From contig PHAB01000012.1 in the NCBI GenBank assembly GCA_002840275.1, positions 1 through 64,000 on the forward strand: a DNA stretch of 64,000 bases. Direction: 5' to 3'. Positions 1-7,857 of the stretch are shown here, piece by piece (within the stretch, counting starts at the first letter, position 1; every line of letters begins with the position of its first letter). Source of the DNA: Firmicutes bacterium HGW-Firmicutes-14 (GTDB lineage Bacteria; Bacillota; Thermincolia; Thermincolales; UBA2595). Position numbers and translations under genes: made by a program. The notes below the pieces were generated by a model. The model did not search any database. It saw only the letters and a list, made by a program, of their open reading frames with translations, and was not told the origin of the DNA.

Positions 1-1938
1 ATTTTTCAGCCGTCCGGCCGCCGGGGAAAGGTTGCCGAAGGCAAGACCCTGCTGGAAGCCTCATATGAACTCGGTGTAGAAATAGAAGCGCCGTGCGGGG
101 CTCATAAGGTCTGCGGAAAATGTAAAGTTAAGGTGGAGACGGGTTTTTTCGAGAAGTTCAATATCGATTCCCGGGTTGAGAACCTGTCACCCCTGACGGA
201 AGAAGAGAAAGAAATGCTGAAGCCTGAGGAAATAGAAAATAATTTCCGCCTGGCATGTTCCACCCGGATTCAGGGTGACATACTGCTGTATGTACCGGAA
301 GAGAGCCGCAAAGCCGACCAGGTCGTACTGGATACCGGTAAGGAGCGGGTATTTAAACTGAATCCGGCGGTTAAAAACTACTATGTGCAAATGCAGAAGG
401 CTACCCTGGAAGACCACCGGGACGACCTGCAGCGTTTGCAGGATGCCCTGAAAGACCAGTTCGGACTGGAAAACCTCGCTATGGATTACTTTATTCTGAG
501 AGAACTGCCCAATATTATCAGGGAACAGGACTGGAAGGTAACGGCCACGGTGCTTTATGACCGGGAAATCATTGATGTCAGGCCCGGTTTTGTCCAGAAG
601 TGGTACGGCATCGGGATAGATGTGGGAACTACTACCGTAGCGGCATACCTTTGTGATATGAATACAGGACAGATGCTAGTCAAGGACGGGATGATGAACC
701 CGCAGGTAAGGTACGGGGAAGACGTCCTGTCCAGGATTACCTATGCCATGATGAATGAAGACGGGCGGGATAAACTGCATGATGCCATTATTGAAGGGAT
801 TAACACCCTGGCTGCCCGGATGACCGAAAAAGCCGGACTTAAACCTGAAGATGTTGTGGAAATCACCCTGGTGTTCAATACCGCCATGCACCACTGCCTG
901 CTGAACCTGGAACCGAAATTTATGGGCCGGGCCCCCTTTGCCCCGGCCATCAGCGCTCCCTTTGATGTTAAAGCCCGTGATTTGGGGATAAAAATAAACA
1001 AGTGTGCCAATATCCATGTCCTGCCGGTGGAAGCCGGATTCGTCGGACCAGACAATGTCTCCGTGCTGATTGCGGAAGAACCGTACAAACAGGATGAAGA
1101 AATCCGCCTGATCATAGATATCGGGACCAACGGAGAAATCGACCTGGGCAACAGGAACAGACTGCTCTGCACCTCCTGTGCCACCGGCCCGGCCCTGGAA
1201 GGGGCTCAGATCAAATTTGGGATGAGGGCCGCCCCGGGAGCCATCGAAAAACTCAGGATTGACCCTGAAACCCTGGAATGCACCTACCGGGTAATCGGTG
1301 ATGAAAACTGGCATGGCCGGGGCAGTAAGGGAAATGCCAAGGGTATCTGCGGTTCCGGCATCATTGATATGGTGGCTGAGGTATTTAAAGCCGGAATCAT
1401 CAACAAATCAGGGAAATTTAACATGAAACTGGAAACAGACCGTATCCGCAGGGATGAGAACGGCAAAGCCGAGTATGTAATGGTATATGCGGAAGACAGC
1501 GGTATCGGCAAAGACATCACTGTTACCCAGGGAGATATCAGGGCCGTACAGCTGGCCAAATCAGCCCTGTATTGCGGTGCCAAGATTCTGATGAGGAAAC
1601 TCGGGACAGACAAAATAGACCGGGTAACCCTGGCGGGAGCCTTTGGCAGTTTTATCGACAAAGAATCCTCCATGGTTATCGGGATGTTCCCTGATTGTGA
1701 CCTGGACAGGGTTGCGGCCGTGGGGAACGCGGCCGGTGACGGGGCTCAGGCAGCCCTGCTGGATAAAGACAAGAGGATAGAAGCCCGGGATGTGGCAGCA
1801 AAAGTAGACTTTGTGGAAACCGCCGTAGAACCTGACTTCCAGGAACTGTTTGCTGCGGCCATGGCGTTCCCTCACCAAACCGACGATTTCCCCAGCATCC
1901 AGCATATCCTGGACAAAATCCCCGGTTACAAGAAATAG
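1..1938 (+). CDS. RamA-like corrinoid activation ATPase (5' partial)
   Basis: ATP-dependent reductive activator that returns oxidised Co(II) corrinoid proteins to Co(I); DUF4445/ASKHA family. The frame is open from base 1, so the true start lies outside the window. The N-terminus has a [2Fe-2S] ferredoxin cysteine pattern (CGAHKVCGKCKV, about residues 32-43 of the visible part). The ATPase half has ASKHA phosphate motifs GIDVGTTT and IDIGTNGE and a late GAFGSF motif. An N-terminal 2Fe-2S domain is the bacterial layout, whereas Methanosarcina RamA carries 4Fe-4S clusters at the C-terminus. It heads the methylamine cluster and would serve its three corrinoid proteins. It ends in UAG (1936-1938), in the same frame as the next gene, in an organism that appears to decode UAG as pyrrolysine; see findings. 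Confidence 0.92.
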   Translation: MFQPSGRRGKVAEGKTLLEASYELGVEIEAPCGAHKVCGKCKVKVETGFFEKFNIDSRVENLSPLTEEEKEMLKPEEIENNFRLACSTRIQGDILLYVPEESRKADQVVLDTGKERVFKLNPAVKNYYVQMQKATLEDHRDDLQRLQDALKDQFGLENLAMDYFILRELPNIIREQDWKVTATVLYDREIIDVRPGFVQKWYGIGIDVGTTTVAAYLCDMNTGQMLVKDGMMNPQVRYGEDVLSRITYAMMNEDGRDKLHDAIIEGINTLAARMTEKAGLKPEDVVEITLVFNTAMHHCLLNLEPKFMGRAPFAPAISAPFDVKARDLGIKINKCANIHVLPVEAGFVGPDNVSVLIAEEPYKQDEEIRLIIDIGTNGEIDLGNRNRLLCTSCATGPALEGAQIKFGMRAAPGAIEKLRIDPETLECTYRVIGDENWHGRGSKGNAKGICGSGIIDMVAEVFKAGIINKSGKFNMKLETDRIRRDENGKAEYVMVYAEDSGIGKDITVTQGDIRAVQLAKSALYCGAKILMRKLGTDKIDRVTLAGAFGSFIDKESSMVIGMFPDCDLDRVAAVGNAAGDGAQAALLDKDKRIEARDVAAKVDFVETAVEPDFQELFAAAMAFPHQTDDFPSIQHILDKIPGYKK

Positions 1939-1968
1939 CCAAAAATTAATGGATTGCAGGTGAAAATG

Positions 1969-2937
1969 ATGTTTAAACTGGAGAAACCCCAAAAAGTGTG
2001 CCAGATAGGCAGTTTCAAGGTTGGCGGCCAGTACGGTGAAAACCCGCCGCTCCTGATATCATCAATGTTTCATAATGGAGACAGGATATTGGAGAGCAGG
2101 AAGGAAGGCAAGTGGGATAAGGCCAAAGCGGAAGAATATGTGAAGAGACAGGAAGCCCTGGAAGATATGACAGGCATCCCCTCCATTGTGGCCATGGTGG
2201 CCAATTCCCGGGATGAGATGGCCAGGTATATCGACTGGTTCACAAGTATCAGTGACAGGCCCTTCGGTATAGACATGTGGGTGGAAAAACCCAGGCTGGA
2301 AGCAGCGGAATATGTGGCCCAAAAAGGCCTGCAGGACCGGCTGGTGTACAACAGCATCACCCCCTGGGACAAGGACATCCCCGGTCAGGTGGCAAAGCTT
2401 AGGGAACTGGGCATCAAACATGTGATAGTCCAGGCCTATGACGTTACCGACCCGTCGCCCCAGGGCAGGCTGACCAGTTTTAATAAGATGATGGAATCAG
2501 TTGGTGAAGGGACCTTTGAATCAGTGCTGGTAGATACCTCGGTAATGAACCTGCCGGCCATCGCCTTCTCAGGAGTGGCCAACAGGATTGTTAAGGAAGC
2601 CACCGGCTGGCCCTGTGGTGTGGCCAGTTCCAATGGCACATATATGTGGAAGGAAGCCCGGGAGCTGTTCGGTACCGACGGTTTTGCCGCCATGAATGCT
2701 GCCGGTCAGGGATGTTCGGCCCTGTTCTGGACCGACTTCATCTTCTACGGGCCGATAGTGGCCGCCCCCAGGATGTTCCCGGCCGTAGTATCCGGCGCCG
2801 TTATGGCTGCCACCATGGGATTCTATGAGACGGGCAGGCTGCCATCCAATGAGAACCATCCCCTTTACAAATTCTTTGGCGAGTTTGCCGAAAAACTTAA
2901 AGGCGGAGATGAGCAGTCCCTGCCGGTACATGATTAA
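1969..2937 (+). CDS. MtrH/MtgA-type methylcorrinoid:tetrahydrofolate methyltransferase
   Basis: MtrH-family TIM-barrel protein of 322 aa. Bacterial members such as MtgA of Desulfitobacterium move the methyl group from a methyl-corrinoid protein to tetrahydrofolate, which is the likely exit route for methylamine carbon here. The start at 1969 (MFKLEK) matches the usual family N-terminus and has an AGGTG 7 nt upstream; in-frame starts at 1954, 1960 and 1966 cannot be excluded. Family-like segments include VGGQYGENPPLL near the N-terminus and CGVASSNGTYMW in the C-terminal half. It lies 30 nt after the RamA-like gene in the same frame, so UAG readthrough would join the two. The acceptor (THF) is inferred from family knowledge. 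Confidence 0.88.
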   Translation: MFKLEKPQKVCQIGSFKVGGQYGENPPLLISSMFHNGDRILESRKEGKWDKAKAEEYVKRQEALEDMTGIPSIVAMVANSRDEMARYIDWFTSISDRPFGIDMWVEKPRLEAAEYVAQKGLQDRLVYNSITPWDKDIPGQVAKLRELGIKHVIVQAYDVTDPSPQGRLTSFNKMMESVGEGTFESVLVDTSVMNLPAIAFSGVANRIVKEATGWPCGVASSNGTYMWKEARELFGTDGFAAMNAAGQGCSALFWTDFIFYGPIVAAPRMFPAVVSGAVMAATMGFYETGRLPSNENHPLYKFFGEFAEKLKGGDEQSLPVHD

Positions 2938-2990
2938 AACCGGTACATGATTAAAATCAGCAATTCCAGAATAAAACGGAGGTATAGATA

Positions 2991-4040
2991 ATGAATGCAA
3001 AGGAAAGAGTCATAAACCAGCTGCTGGGCAAAGAAGTTGACCGTCCGGCCTGTTACAGCGGTATGGGCAATGTAACCACTGCCGGTCTGGAACAGTTTGG
3101 CTACAAATTTGCCAGGGTTCACGGAGACGCCAAAATGATGGCTGATACCGCTGCATCGTCCCACAAGCTTTTCGGCTTTGAATGTGCGATAGTGCCGTAT
3201 GACCTGTGCCTGGAAGCCGAAGCCATCGGCTGTGTGATGAACCCCTATGAACAGGTTGACCAGCTCCTGTACCCCACAATTAAAGAAAAGGTCTGCCATT
3301 CGGAAGACGAAATGGAAACCTTCCCCATCCCTGATGATGTGGCTTCCCGCGGCCGGGTGCCTTTAGTCTGTGAGGCTATCAGACTGCTGCAGGCAGATAT
3401 CGGGAGTGAAGTGGCCATAGGGACATATGTGCTTGGACCCTTCACCCTGGCCGGACAGTTAATGGACTTAAACGACCTGTTCAAACTGTCCTTCAAGAGC
3501 CCGGCCAAGGTCAATGCCATGCTGGACCGCCTGTCAGAAGCCACCATCAAGATAGCCAGGGCCCTCAGGGATGCCGGCGCCGATTATATCTGCATCAGGG
3601 AAATGGGTGCTACCACCGATGTTTTAAGTCCCAAGGTATTCCAAAAGGTAATCTTCCCCCATCTGAAAAAGGTCAGGGATGCCCTGGCTGATGTGCCGAC
3701 CATCCTGCATATCTGCGGCGGTACCAACAAGATTATGAATATCCTGAAGGATGTGGGCTGTAACGCCATATCGGTGGAAACCAAGAACGACCTGGCCAAA
3801 AGCCGGGAAGATATCGGATATGAGCCGCTCCTCTTCGGGAATGTGGATGCCTATAACATACTGGTAACGGCCGCCCCGGAAGATGTGGAAAAGGCAGTGC
3901 TGGCCGCCCTGGAAGGCAGCTGTGACTCCATATGGCCCAGTTGTGACATCTGGCCCACAGCGCCGATTGAAAACCTTAAAGCAATGACAGAAACCGTGAA
4001 GAAATACGGGGCAGAAAAATGGGTCCGCAAGAACAGGTAA
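2991..4040 (+). CDS. MtaA/MtbA-type corrinoid methyltransferase (UroD fold)
   Basis: A 349-aa protein of the uroporphyrinogen decarboxylase-like superfamily, methylcobamide:coenzyme M methyltransferase branch. The HICGG motif (about residue 239) and a C-terminal cysteine in PSCDIWPTAPIENL fit the zinc-binding H-x-C...C set of MtaA/MtbA. In methanogens this enzyme methylates coenzyme M. A Gram-positive acetogen-type host is not expected to use CoM, so the real acceptor is open: it may relay methyl groups to THF or another thiol, or act in demethylation. It has a good ribosome site (ACGGAGG) 8 nt before ATG 2991 and sits between the MtrH-type gene and the first corrinoid gene, so it is part of the same operon. 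Confidence 0.85.
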   Translation: MNAKERVINQLLGKEVDRPACYSGMGNVTTAGLEQFGYKFARVHGDAKMMADTAASSHKLFGFECAIVPYDLCLEAEAIGCVMNPYEQVDQLLYPTIKEKVCHSEDEMETFPIPDDVASRGRVPLVCEAIRLLQADIGSEVAIGTYVLGPFTLAGQLMDLNDLFKLSFKSPAKVNAMLDRLSEATIKIARALRDAGADYICIREMGATTDVLSPKVFQKVIFPHLKKVRDALADVPTILHICGGTNKIMNILKDVGCNAISVETKNDLAKSREDIGYEPLLFGNVDAYNILVTAAPEDVEKAVLAALEGSCDSIWPSCDIWPTAPIENLKAMTETVKKYGAEKWVRKNR

Positions 4041-4069
4041 AACAAAAAAACTTAAGGGAGGCAAATAAA

Positions 4070-4693
4070 ATGAGCAACGAAAAAGAAATCCTGCAAAAAC
4101 TCAGGGATGGGGTAGTTGAATACGACAATGACATGGTTATCGAGGCTTCCAATGAAGCACTGGCCCAGGGAATTGACGCTGAAAAAGCCATATTTGACGG
4201 GCTGGTGGCCGGAATTGAAGAAATTGGCCGCCTTTACGAGCTGGAAGAAATCTTTGTGCCGGAAATGCTCCTGGCTGCTGATGCCATGTATGCCGGGCTG
4301 AACATCCTGAAGCCCCATATGGAGAAAAAGGGTGACGGGGGAACCAAAGGCCATGTGATCATGGGTGTGGTTCAGGGCGATGTGCATGACATCGGCAAAA
4401 ATATAGTCAAGATGATGTTTGATGTGGCCGGGTTTGAGGTCCATGACCTGGGCCGGGACGTGCCTTTGGAGGACTTTATTGAGGAACAGCTGAACACCAA
4501 TTCCGACCTGGTCTGCCTGTCAGCCATGATGACCACCACCATGGTCGGGATGCCGGAGATTATCAGGAAGCTCAAGGAGAAAAACCCCAAGGTCAAGATT
4601 ATGATAGGCGGGGCCCCGGTCAATGAGAACCTGGCCAGCCAGTGGGGAGCCGACGGGTATGCCAAAGATGCCAATAACGCAGGATGCTATTAA
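4070..4693 (+). CDS. Corrinoid (B12-binding) methyl-carrier protein, C-terminus frameshifted
   Basis: MtbC/MttC/MtgC-type corrinoid protein: a helical cap followed by a Rossmann B12-binding domain, with cobalt-ligating His106 in the DVHDIGKN motif. It accepts the methyl group from an amine methyltransferase and passes it on. ATG 4070 has AGGGAGG 8 nt upstream; a longer upstream frame is not supported. The reading frame ends early at 207 aa (...DANNAGCY). Directly downstream the alternative frame encodes DAINMVSSLRNL and stops at 4721, which looks like the family's normal last helix, so a small indel near 4675-4685 has probably cut the C-terminus. The B12 site itself is intact. The two paralogues in this cluster are 212 and 214 aa. 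Confidence 0.88.
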   Translation: MSNEKEILQKLRDGVVEYDNDMVIEASNEALAQGIDAEKAIFDGLVAGIEEIGRLYELEEIFVPEMLLAADAMYAGLNILKPHMEKKGDGGTKGHVIMGVVQGDVHDIGKNIVKMMFDVAGFEVHDLGRDVPLEDFIEEQLNTNSDLVCLSAMMTTTMVGMPEIIRKLKEKNPKVKIMIGGAPVNENLASQWGADGYAKDANNAGCY

Positions 4694-4770
4694 TATGGTT
4701 AGCTCTTTGAGGAACCTGTAATCTTTTTAAATTACAAATGTAATCAGGTTTCTGTCACCTAAAAATTCGA

Positions 4771-4786
4771 TTACATATGGAATCAA
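4771..4786. promoter_or_regulatory. Palindrome, possible activator site
   Basis: GATTACATATGGAATC is a nearly perfect inverted repeat (GATT...AATC around CATATG) about 155 bp upstream of the sigma-54 promoter. Together with the 4831-4856 palindrome it may be an upstream activator sequence for one of the sigma-54 regulators encoded at 13454-17264. The assignment is inferred from position and symmetry only. Confidence 0.35.
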
Positions 4787-4830
4787 AACAGCGTTAGCGG
4801 AGACGTGTTGTCTCTCTATGATTCGCCGGA

Positions 4831-4856
4831 GCTGGAATCAATTTTTTGATTCCAGC
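4831..4856. promoter_or_regulatory. 26-bp palindrome, candidate enhancer (UAS)
   Basis: Arms GCTGGAATC and GATTCCAGC are perfectly complementary around an 8-nt AT-rich centre. The repeat lies about 70-95 bp upstream of the sigma-54 promoter, a typical distance for an enhancer-binding protein site. It is not followed by a T-run, so it is a poor terminator, although it could also form a hairpin in RNA from the upstream genes. The GGAATC/GATTCC half-site recurs at 4781-4786. Confidence 0.45.
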
Positions 4857-4925
4857 AAGAATCAATAAAGGGTATAAATTACCTGCCGGGGCGTGGAAAC
4901 CTAGAGAACAAAGCCTTTTAAAAAA

Positions 4926-4943
4926 TTGGCATCAATATTGCAT
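4926..4943 (+). promoter_or_regulatory. Sigma-54 (-24/-12) promoter
   Basis: TTGGCATCAATATTGCAT matches the sigma-54 consensus (TTGGCAC, N5, TTGCA) almost exactly, with GG at 4928-4929, GC at 4940-4941 and the required 10-nt gap. Transcription would begin near 4953, about 85 nt before the second corrinoid gene. It would drive the corrinoid-mttB-mttC-mtbB block, and two sigma-54 activators are encoded downstream. Confidence 0.75.
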
Positions 4944-5037
4944 TTACATAATTAGCGGGGACTTTCAAAAGGGGGTGACCTGCTCAAGAAGGCATTTTCC
5001 CGATTTGAACAATAATTTGGAGGTGAAATTATTTAAA

Positions 5038-5676
5038 ATGGGTAAAGAAGATATCCTCAAAAGAGCTATGAACGCAGTTATTGACGGGGATGAGGATGCT
5101 GCTATAGCAGCGGCAAATCAGGCTATTACAGAAGGGCTGAATCCCGTTGAGGTAATATCCGAGGGACTTTCCGCCGGAATGACCAAAGTCGGTGATTTGT
5201 TCAACAATGAAGAAATTTCCCTGCCCTTTGTCATAGTTGCTGCCGATGCCATGACCAAGGCCATTGCTATCCTTGAACCACATATTCCTCCGGAACACAA
5301 AGGGGAAAAAGAAGGGACCGTAGTTATGGGTACGGTAGAAGGAGACATTCACGACATAGGCAAAGGAATCGTATGTACAATGTTGAGAGTGTATGGTTTT
5401 GAAGTCCATGACCTGGGACGGGATGTCCCTGTACAGGCGTTTATCGACAAAGCCAAAGAAGTTAATGCGGACATTATCGGTTCTTCAACTTTGATGACAA
5501 CCACCCTGCCTGGACAGAAAGCTCTCCAGGAAGCTATTGCAGCTGAAGGGCTGAAGGTCAAAACCATGGTCGGCGGAGCTGCCACTAACCAGCAGTGGGC
5601 TGACAAAATAGGGGCTAATGCTTATGGAGAAAATGCTACCGATGCGGTCCAGAAAGCAAAAGAACTGGCCCAATAA
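5038..5676 (+). CDS. Corrinoid methyl-carrier protein (MttC/MtbC family)
   Basis: Second corrinoid protein of the cluster, 212 aa, with a methionine-synthase-like cap (about residues 1-85) and a B12-binding domain. The motif DIHDIGKG places the cobalt ligand at His105, and GSSTLMTTT and MVGGAA are later B12-fold motifs. It is the first gene behind the sigma-54 promoter. ATG 5038 is preceded by GGAGGTGA with a long 11-nt gap; the frame is open further upstream to 4846, but that stretch contains the promoter and is not coding-like. Its place before mttB suggests it carries methyl groups from trimethylamine or dimethylamine; which partner it serves cannot be read from sequence. Confidence 0.92.
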   Translation: MGKEDILKRAMNAVIDGDEDAAIAAANQAITEGLNPVEVISEGLSAGMTKVGDLFNNEEISLPFVIVAADAMTKAIAILEPHIPPEHKGEKEGTVVMGTVEGDIHDIGKGIVCTMLRVYGFEVHDLGRDVPVQAFIDKAKEVNADIIGSSTLMTTTLPGQKALQEAIAAEGLKVKTMVGGAATNQQWADKIGANAYGENATDAVQKAKELAQ

Positions 5677-5701
5677 TAATTTAAGACGGAGGTGAAGGTA
5701 A

Positions 5702-7174
5702 TTGAAACGAGGACTTCATGCCGGTTTAGATGAACGGCGCGGTTTTTGCCTTAATATGTTCAGTAACGATGAACTTGAAGAAATCCATTACGCGACCCTG
5801 GAAGTGCTGGAAAATGTGGGGATACTGGTCTTCTGTGATGAAGCCCTGGAGATTCTGGACGGGGCCGGCGCAGATGTTGATAAGACTAATAATACGGTAA
5901 GGTTCCCCCAATGGCTGGTAGAAGATGCAATCAGGTCGGCACCGAGAAAAATCCTGCTTGCAGGCCGCGATCCCAAACATGACATGGTCTGTGAAGGCAG
6001 GAGGGTGGGCTTTACCAACTTCGGAGCAGGGGTCATGATAGTTGATCCCTATACCGGAGAAATGAAGGAAACCACCAAAAAGGATGTTGGGCAGACAGCC
6101 CTTGTCTGTGACGCCCTGGATACTGTTGATATTTATTCAAGTGCTGTGGTGGGAAGGGATATGCCTGAAGCAACAGTGGACCTGCATGAGGCAGAAGCCT
6201 TCCTGTCCAATACGACTAAACACTGCCAGCATATCGACCTCACCGGCGGCGCCGGTGCCAGGGGATTTCTGGAGATGGGTGCTGCCATCGTCGGCGGGAT
6301 GGAGGAACTTCATCGCAGGCCTGTGATTTCAGCTCTGGTCTGCCCCGTAAGTCCGCTCCAACTCCATACCAATACCTGTGAAATAATAATCGAATTTGCC
6401 AAGGCAGGCGTCCCTGTAAATATCTTGTCAATGGCTATGTCGGGAGCCTCTTCCCCCATCACCCTGGCCGGGACCCTTGTAACCCATAATGCCGAGGTGT
6501 TGGCCGGCATCGTATTGGCCCAATCCACCCGCAAGGGATCTCCAATTATGTACGGAAGTTCAACAACAACCTTTGACCTGACATATGTTACTGCACCCGT
6601 GGGTGCACCGGAACTGGGGATGATTAACGCCGGAGTTGCCGAACTGTCCAACTTCTACAGACTTCCCAGCTATGTGGCAGGTACCTAGGGTGACTCCAAG
6701 CTTTCTGATGCTCAAGCCGGTCATGAAAAGACCATCACCGCACTGCTGCCGGCCCTGGCCGGAGCCAACCTGATTTACGGCATGGGCATGCTTGAGCTTG
6801 GAGTGACATTCAGCTTCGCTCAACTCCTTATCGACGATGAGATTGCTTCCATGGTTAAACGTGTAGTGCAGGGCATTACCGTAAACGATGAGACACTGGC
6901 TGTTGATATTATCAAAAATGTCGGAGCCGGGAAAGATTTCCTGGGACAGCGGCATACGAGAGATTTCATGGCCAGAGAGCAGTCTAAACCCAAACTGATT
7001 GACAGAAGGATGAGGGGCGCATGGTCCAGCCGCGGAGGAAAATCCATGGCTGAGCGGGCTAATGATAAAGCTATCGAAATCCTTGAAAACCATAAACCCG
7101 TACCTCTGCCGGAGGATGTCCAGAAAAGGTTCAGGGAAATCATAGAACGCGCTGAATCAGAACACGGCGTATAA
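5702..7174 (+). CDS. mttB: Trimethylamine:corrinoid methyltransferase with pyrrolysine (UAG 6686-6688)
   Basis: MttB demethylates trimethylamine and methylates its cognate corrinoid protein, using pyrrolysine as the active-site residue. The frame starts at TTG 5702, six nt after GGAGGTGA, and meets UAG at codon 329 (6686-6688) in the context YVAGT-UAG-GDSKLSDA. It then runs on to UAA 7172-7174, giving 490 aa, the usual MttB length. The sequence after UAG (HEKT..LPALAGANLIYGMG) is conserved MttB, not junk. The paralogue at 12009-13475 has its UAG at the same codon, 329. The gene lies between two corrinoid genes and ends 14 nt before the next start. Product identity follows from the family; function needs the host's pylT/pylS. 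Confidence 0.95.
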
Positions 7175-7188
7175 AAGGTGGTGAAATT

Positions 7189-7833
7189 ATGAGCAGGGAA
7201 GAATTAATAGAGCAGGCTGCCCAGTCTATTGTTGAGGCTAACAAGGATCTGGCGGTGGAAATTGCCAATAAAGCTATAGCTGAAGGCATTGACCCGGTTG
7301 ATATGATTAACAACGGCTATTCGGAAGGAATGGCCAGGTGTGGAGACCGGTTTGACAGGGGTGAAATGTTCCTGCCGGAACTGATTGTGGCATCTGATGC
7401 CATGGTGGCAGCAATCAGTGTTCTCGAAGAAGCCATGCCGGCGGAAAACCGCGCTGAAAAACTTGGGACAGTGGTATTAGGTACTATCGAAGGCGATGTC
7501 CACGATATCGGTAAGGGAATTGTTGCAACCATGCTCAGGGTATATGGTTTTGAGGTCCATGACCTGGGCCGGGATGTTCCTATCAGCTCGTTTGTGGCTA
7601 AGGCAAAGGAAGTCAATGCTGACATCGTCGGCTCCTCGGCCCTGATGACGACCACCCAGGTTGGACAGAAAGCCCTTGAGGAGGCTCTTAAGAACGCCTG
7701 CCTCAGGGATAAGGTTAAGACGATGGTGGGAGGAGCTGTGGTCACCCAGCGCTGGGCTGACAAGATAGGGTCCGACCTTTATGCAGAAAATGCTTCCGAA
7801 GCGGTAATTAAGCTTAAAGAACTTTTCAGTTAA
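7189..7833 (+). CDS. mttC: Corrinoid methyl-carrier protein (MttC-like)
   Basis: Third corrinoid protein, 214 aa, closely similar to the 5038-5676 protein over its full length. Cobalt-binding His105 lies in DVHDIGKG; GSSALMTTT and MVGGAV follow. It has a GGTGG ribosome site before ATG 7189. It lies directly between mttB and mtbB, which is the arrangement of mttC in methylotrophic methanogens, so it is most likely the trimethylamine corrinoid carrier. Assignment to MttC rather than MtbC rests on gene order only. Confidence 0.9.
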   Translation: MSREELIEQAAQSIVEANKDLAVEIANKAIAEGIDPVDMINNGYSEGMARCGDRFDRGEMFLPELIVASDAMVAAISVLEEAMPAENRAEKLGTVVLGTIEGDVHDIGKGIVATMLRVYGFEVHDLGRDVPISSFVAKAKEVNADIVGSSALMTTTQVGQKALEEALKNACLRDKVKTMVGGAVVTQRWADKIGSDLYAENASEAVIKLKELFS

Positions 7834-7857
7834 AAAGTATGCCAGAAGGAGGTGTGG

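Noticed and set aside
676-1314. Long minus-strand ORFs inside the RamA-like gene
   Set aside because: Shadows of the plus-strand gene, with no start signals or domains; the same holds for the antisense frames in other genes.
4846-5037. N-terminal extension of the second corrinoid protein
   Set aside because: The frame is open but has no family similarity and contains the sigma-54 promoter; the start at 5038 is better.
6782-7174. Separate gene after the first mttB
   Set aside because: It is the 3' part of mttB in the same frame, beyond the pyrrolysine codon; likewise 13062-13475 and 8947-9261.
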